A stretch of 64,000 bases of DNA from Aureococcus anophagefferens (lineage: Eukaryota > Sar > Pelagophyceae > Pelagomonadales > Pelagomonadaceae), in the NCBI RefSeq assembly GCF_000186865.1, contig NW_008705578.1, forward strand, positions 106,655 to 170,654, in the 5' to 3' direction. Numbering within the stretch: position 1 is the first letter of the stretch; each line of letters starts with the position of its first letter. Position numbers and translations under genes: made by a program. Shown piece by piece: positions 61,201 to 64,000 of the stretch. A model generated the notes under the pieces. The model did no database searches, was not told the DNA's origin, and saw only the letters and a list, made by a program, of their open reading frames with translations.

Positions 61201-64000
61201 CTCGGGAGCCGGCGCAACAGCGTGCACGCTCTGCGCAAAGGGACAGTATGCCGCCACGCCTGGAGCGGCGACGTGTGCGACGACGATCGGTGGCCAGTAT
61301 GTCGGCACGCTTGGCGCGGTCACACCGTCCACGTGCGCGTCCGGTCGCTTCTCTGGGGCCGGATACAGGTTTTGTCCGCTCTGCCCTCTGGGCACGACAA
61401 GCGACGAAGGAGCCAGCAGCTGCACGAAGGTCGACGCGGGGTACGTCGCACCAAGCAACGAGCTTCATGAGATCACGACCCATTCAGCACTCGTGCTCCA
61501 AGGAGTCGACGCCGCGGCGCTCAACGCGGACGAAGCCGCGAATCTCCAGCTCCAAGAGGCTCTCGAGACGGTCTTCGTGGACGACATGTTCTCCGATCTC
61601 AGCGACTCCGCGACGATCGCCTCCGTTGGGCCCGCCTATGAGACCGAGACTGGAGCCACCGTGATACCGTTCCAGCTCGTCGCAAATTACACGGCGACGG
61701 CTGCGGAGAACGTCACGCTCGCGGAGGCTCAACTGCTTGAAGACTTTAAAACTGCATTTCTTGAGAAGGTGTCCTCGGGCGAATTGCAGGAGGCTATTAC
61801 GGGGACGCGTCGACGATTGCGTCCGTCCTCAACCCGGGCGCTCTCAAGCTCGATCCTCGACGGCGCGACCGTCGACACGGACGCGCAGATAGATGAGGTT
61901 GACGAGGCGAGCACCGAGTCAGAACAGCTCACGGAGGAAGAGACCTCCGACGGCCAGTCTCAGTGCCCGGCCGGGACCTATTCGCAGAGCGGCGCGTCTA
62001 CGTGCCTCGACTGCGAGGCCGGGTCGTACTCGGATGAACCGGGCCAATCCTCTTGCACGCTTGCGCAGGCCGGGTCGTACGTGCCCTCCACCGGCGCAAC
62101 AGAGCAGCTCGATTGCTCCGCCGGAGAATACACAGCCGGCCAGGGGTCGGAAGCTTGCGTCGAATGTACGCCCGGCACGTACGTGGGCTCCGAAGGTTCG
62201 ACGTCGTGTGTGCTAGCGACCGCGGGGACAGCCGTCCAAAGCTCGGGCGCCACGGAAGAGATCGAGTGCCCGTCGGGTAGCTTTTCCGGCACCGGCGCTT
62301 CTGAATGCAGCTCCTGTGAGACGGCGAGGTACGCGCCTACCAACGGCTCGACGTCGTGCGTCCTTGCAGCGGCTGGCAGCTTCGTGGACGCGGCCGGGGC
62401 TTCCGAGGACACGGAGTGCCCAGCTGGCACGTACTCGGCGACGGCGAGCTCCGAGTGCACGGCGTGCGACGTCGGGACCTATAGCTCTGCCGGGAGCTCG
62501 TCATGCACGTCGTGTGCCGCGGGCTACTCCAGCGATTCCACCGGCGCAAGCGCGTGCGAGGCGTGTCCTGCCGGCACCTACAAGGGCGAAGGCGAGGGCG
62601 AGTGCGAGCCGTGTCCTACCGCAATGTACACGGACACCGCGGGCTCGGCCGCGTGCGCGCTTGCCGACCCTGGCTCTTACGTCCCGGGAACGGGTGCCTC
62701 GGAGCAGACTCCGTGTCCCGTCGGGACGAGCTCTGGGAGCGGCTCGGGCGAGTGTTCGCCGTGCGTCTCGGGAACGTACGCGTCCGCTCGGGGTCAGTCT
62801 TCTTGTCGGCAGTGTCCCCCGTTCTCAACGACGCTGGCCGAAGGCGCCACGGGCTGCTACTCGTGCCTGGAGAACTACTATTTTTCTCCGTTTGACGTCG
62901 AGCTCGAGGGAGAACCTGTCCGATGCAGCAACGCGACCGCGCTCGAGGCCAGCTGCTCGCTTGACAGCACCAAGTGCTTCGACCAGTGCTGCCTCGACTG
63001 CCCGCGCGGCATGGACTGCGAGAACGCGACGCTCAACACGTTGACGGACGTCCCGATCGAAAGCGGCTGGTGGCGCGGGTCGCGCTACTCGGACGACATC
63101 TACCGATGCAAATACTCTGGCGCCTGCAAGAATGGTGGGTGCGCCGAAGGCCACACGGGCGTCACGTGTCGGGTCTGCGAGAACGAGTACCACTACGATG
63201 TCGTTTCGAACCGCTGCGATGAATGCAAGGACACGAAGTTGGACGCGCTCACGATTGCGAGCGGCATCTGCCTCGTCGTCCTCATCGCAGTATTCGCCGT
63301 GGCAGCGTATCGTTTGCGTGGATGGGACGCGTTTGCGGTCGCAACTTCCGTCGCGACGAGTGGTGCCCATCATGCAGTGCATGCAGCCGCGGAGATACAC
63401 GATGCAGCGCTCGATCACGTGATTGACAAAATTTACAATGAAAATCAGGCAGGTAACGAAGAGAGTGCTGTCGAGCGGGAAGACGGCGACCTCGCTGAGA
63501 ATGATAGGAACGCAACTACTCCTATCAACGAAGAGGGTGCTGCCGAGCAGGAAGACAGCGACCTCGCTGAGAATGATCGGAACACGACAACTACTCCGAA
63601 TGACCCTGGAGAGCAAGAAAACGATGCTGCCGATGCGGACTCTGACGCCGCCCGGTGGGAGGAGACGAAGCGGTCGCTCAAGACCAAATTCAAGATTGTG
63701 CTTGGCGTCTACCAGATAATCAATGCCATACCTTGGACGATCCCTACGGTCTCGTTTCCGAAGGCATTCGAAGCGCTCATCGCTTGGACTTCATTTTTGG
63801 AACTTAACATCATACAGATACTGCCCATCTCCTGCCTGCAGCCATCATTCAATTTTTATGGCAAGCTCCTGGTCGTCACGCTATTTCCGATTGGCCTGAC
63901 GATCATGATCTTTGTCATCGCCAAGCTCTCCGTGTTGTCTCATGCTCCAGATCGTGCTCATGGAAGCTGGAATCACTCCTTTGGGTGGTTCCTGCTGCTG
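48687..64000 (+). CDS. Giant modular cell-surface protein (DUF285, FG-GAP, Cys-rich repeats, TM), 3' partial
   Basis: Start chosen at 48687 because it gives a signal peptide ([17 protein letters not shown]). Order: four near-identical pro-region repeats, furin-like RKRR (about 49521), three blocks of DUF285/BspA-type repeats ([10 protein letters not shown]), about eleven FG-GAP/VCBS repeats with [13 protein letters not shown], an EGF-like Cys segment, then dozens of GCC2/GCC3 (TNFR-like) Cys repeats interrupted three times by a SEA-like domain. From about 62900 come a Cys-rich juxtamembrane part, a membrane helix (about 63240-63310), an acidic loop and further helices to the window edge. One base is missing near 57134-57141; afterwards the frame shifts by one and stays open to 64000. 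About 5,100 aa are visible. Probably an adhesin or surface sensor; the function is not known. Confidence 0.85.
48732..49529 (+). repeat. 141-bp coding tandem repeats after the signal peptide
   Basis: Units starting CTGATGACGATCTC at 48732, 49107, 49248 and 49389 encode MT(I/T)[16 protein letters not shown] and end near FGSAS. The last three are spaced exactly 141 bp; after the first is a separate duplicated Gly/Ala-rich piece ([16 protein letters not shown], twice). The first unit overlaps the end of the signal peptide, so signal-peptide sequence itself has been copied downstream. Confidence 0.85.
49543..51975 (+). repeat. Three blocks of DUF285/BspA-type repeats
   Basis: Each block opens with FADKSELE(S/T)AVDAW or a variant, and closes with AFDQDLGWC...CTATDCGV. 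In between are about 25-residue units of the form [20 protein letters not shown], with about 3, 13 and 6 units per block. Such repeats occur in surface proteins of mycoplasmas, Trichomonas and algae. Confidence 0.9.
52130..53810 (+). repeat. About eleven FG-GAP/VCBS-like calcium-binding repeats
   Basis: Units of about 50-60 residues carry D-x-D-G-D-x-D loops ([13 protein letters not shown]) and [13 protein letters not shown] strands. They match the FG-GAP/VCBS beta-propeller blades found in integrin heads and bacterial adhesins, and are expected to bind Ca2+. Confidence 0.88.
54480..55130 (+). repeat. 150-bp Cys-rich tandem repeats
   Basis: Four copies of a 50-aa unit (CDAGTYQD...[13 protein letters not shown]...[16 protein letters not shown]) are spaced exactly 150 bp (54631, 54781, 54931, 55081) with very few differences, showing recent expansion or conversion. 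Confidence 0.88.
55138..57215 (+). repeat. 297-bp Cys-rich repeats in a 594-bp higher-order array
   Basis: Seven copies of a 99-aa unit ([16 protein letters not shown]...[17 protein letters not shown]...[17 protein letters not shown]) start near 55138, 55435, 55732, 56029, 56326, 56623 and 56920. Alternate copies are more alike, so the array has a 594-bp higher-order period. The last copy is one base short, which is the frameshift. Confidence 0.88.
58622..58790 (+). repeat. About 170-bp segment identical to 60719-60887
   Basis: Starting at GGCCAGCAGCAATGCCCCGC, roughly 170 bp encoding the first Cys repeat after a SEA-like domain are identical to a segment 2.1 kb downstream, while surrounding modules have diverged. 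This points to gene conversion or a recent duplication. Confidence 0.85.

Overview
The window is GC-rich nuclear DNA of a microalga, most likely a pelagophyte close to Aureococcus anophagefferens. The evidence is spliced genes with very short intergenic gaps; plastid-type N-termini such as the AAAF cleavage motif of the cysteine synthase; stramenopile-style families (MYND/Sel1, U-box/Sel1, ankyrin, DUF285 and GCC2/GCC3 surface proteins); and introns that are themselves small transposons (introner elements), which are published for Aureococcus and Micromonas. The species call is inference. All gene models were built by hand from reading frames, splice signals and recalled protein families.

Layout. 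0-15 kb holds a low-complexity Pro/Gly protein (5' partial), an alpha/beta hydrolase without its nucleophile serine, a leucine-rich-repeat fragment, a Cys-loop ligand-gated ion channel with EF-hands inside its cytoplasmic loop, a ubiquitin-peptidase-like gene with a damaged or oddly spliced 3' part, DNA polymerase delta subunit 2, an aldo/keto reductase divergent from a MATE transporter, and a MYND-RING-Sel1 protein. 14.8-31.2 kb is one complete 13-exon axonemal outer-arm dynein heavy chain (minus strand, about 4,629 aa). 31-35 kb is a repeat-bearing spacer followed by U-box, truncated U-box copy, ankyrin and DUF1653 genes. 35-48 kb holds tyrosinase, a TPR protein, a hypothetical protein, a sulfotransferase overlapping tail-to-tail with MMADHC-like, a type II membrane protein, an SDR, a plastid cysteine synthase and a large IQ-motif protein. 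48.7 kb to the window end is one giant modular cell-surface protein (DUF285, FG-GAP, Cys-rich repeats, membrane helices) that runs off the edge and carries one single-base frameshift.

The most notable signal is a set of six intact introner elements in two families (exactly 203 bp x3 and exactly 192 bp x3). Each has terminal inverted repeats and 8-bp target-site duplications, and each is an intron in a coding gene. In the 203-bp family the inverted repeat supplies both splice sites in either orientation. The 8-bp duplication plus 4 retained bases adds 12 nt (4 codons), so the frame is kept wherever the element lands. In the 192-bp family the 5' splice site is taken from the target-site duplication (GT, or GC in one case). 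The two families share an internal core but have different ends.

Functional links between neighbours are weak, as expected in a eukaryote. Several gene pairs are divergent with 58-153 bp between start codons, or convergent with 8-bp gaps or overlapping stops.
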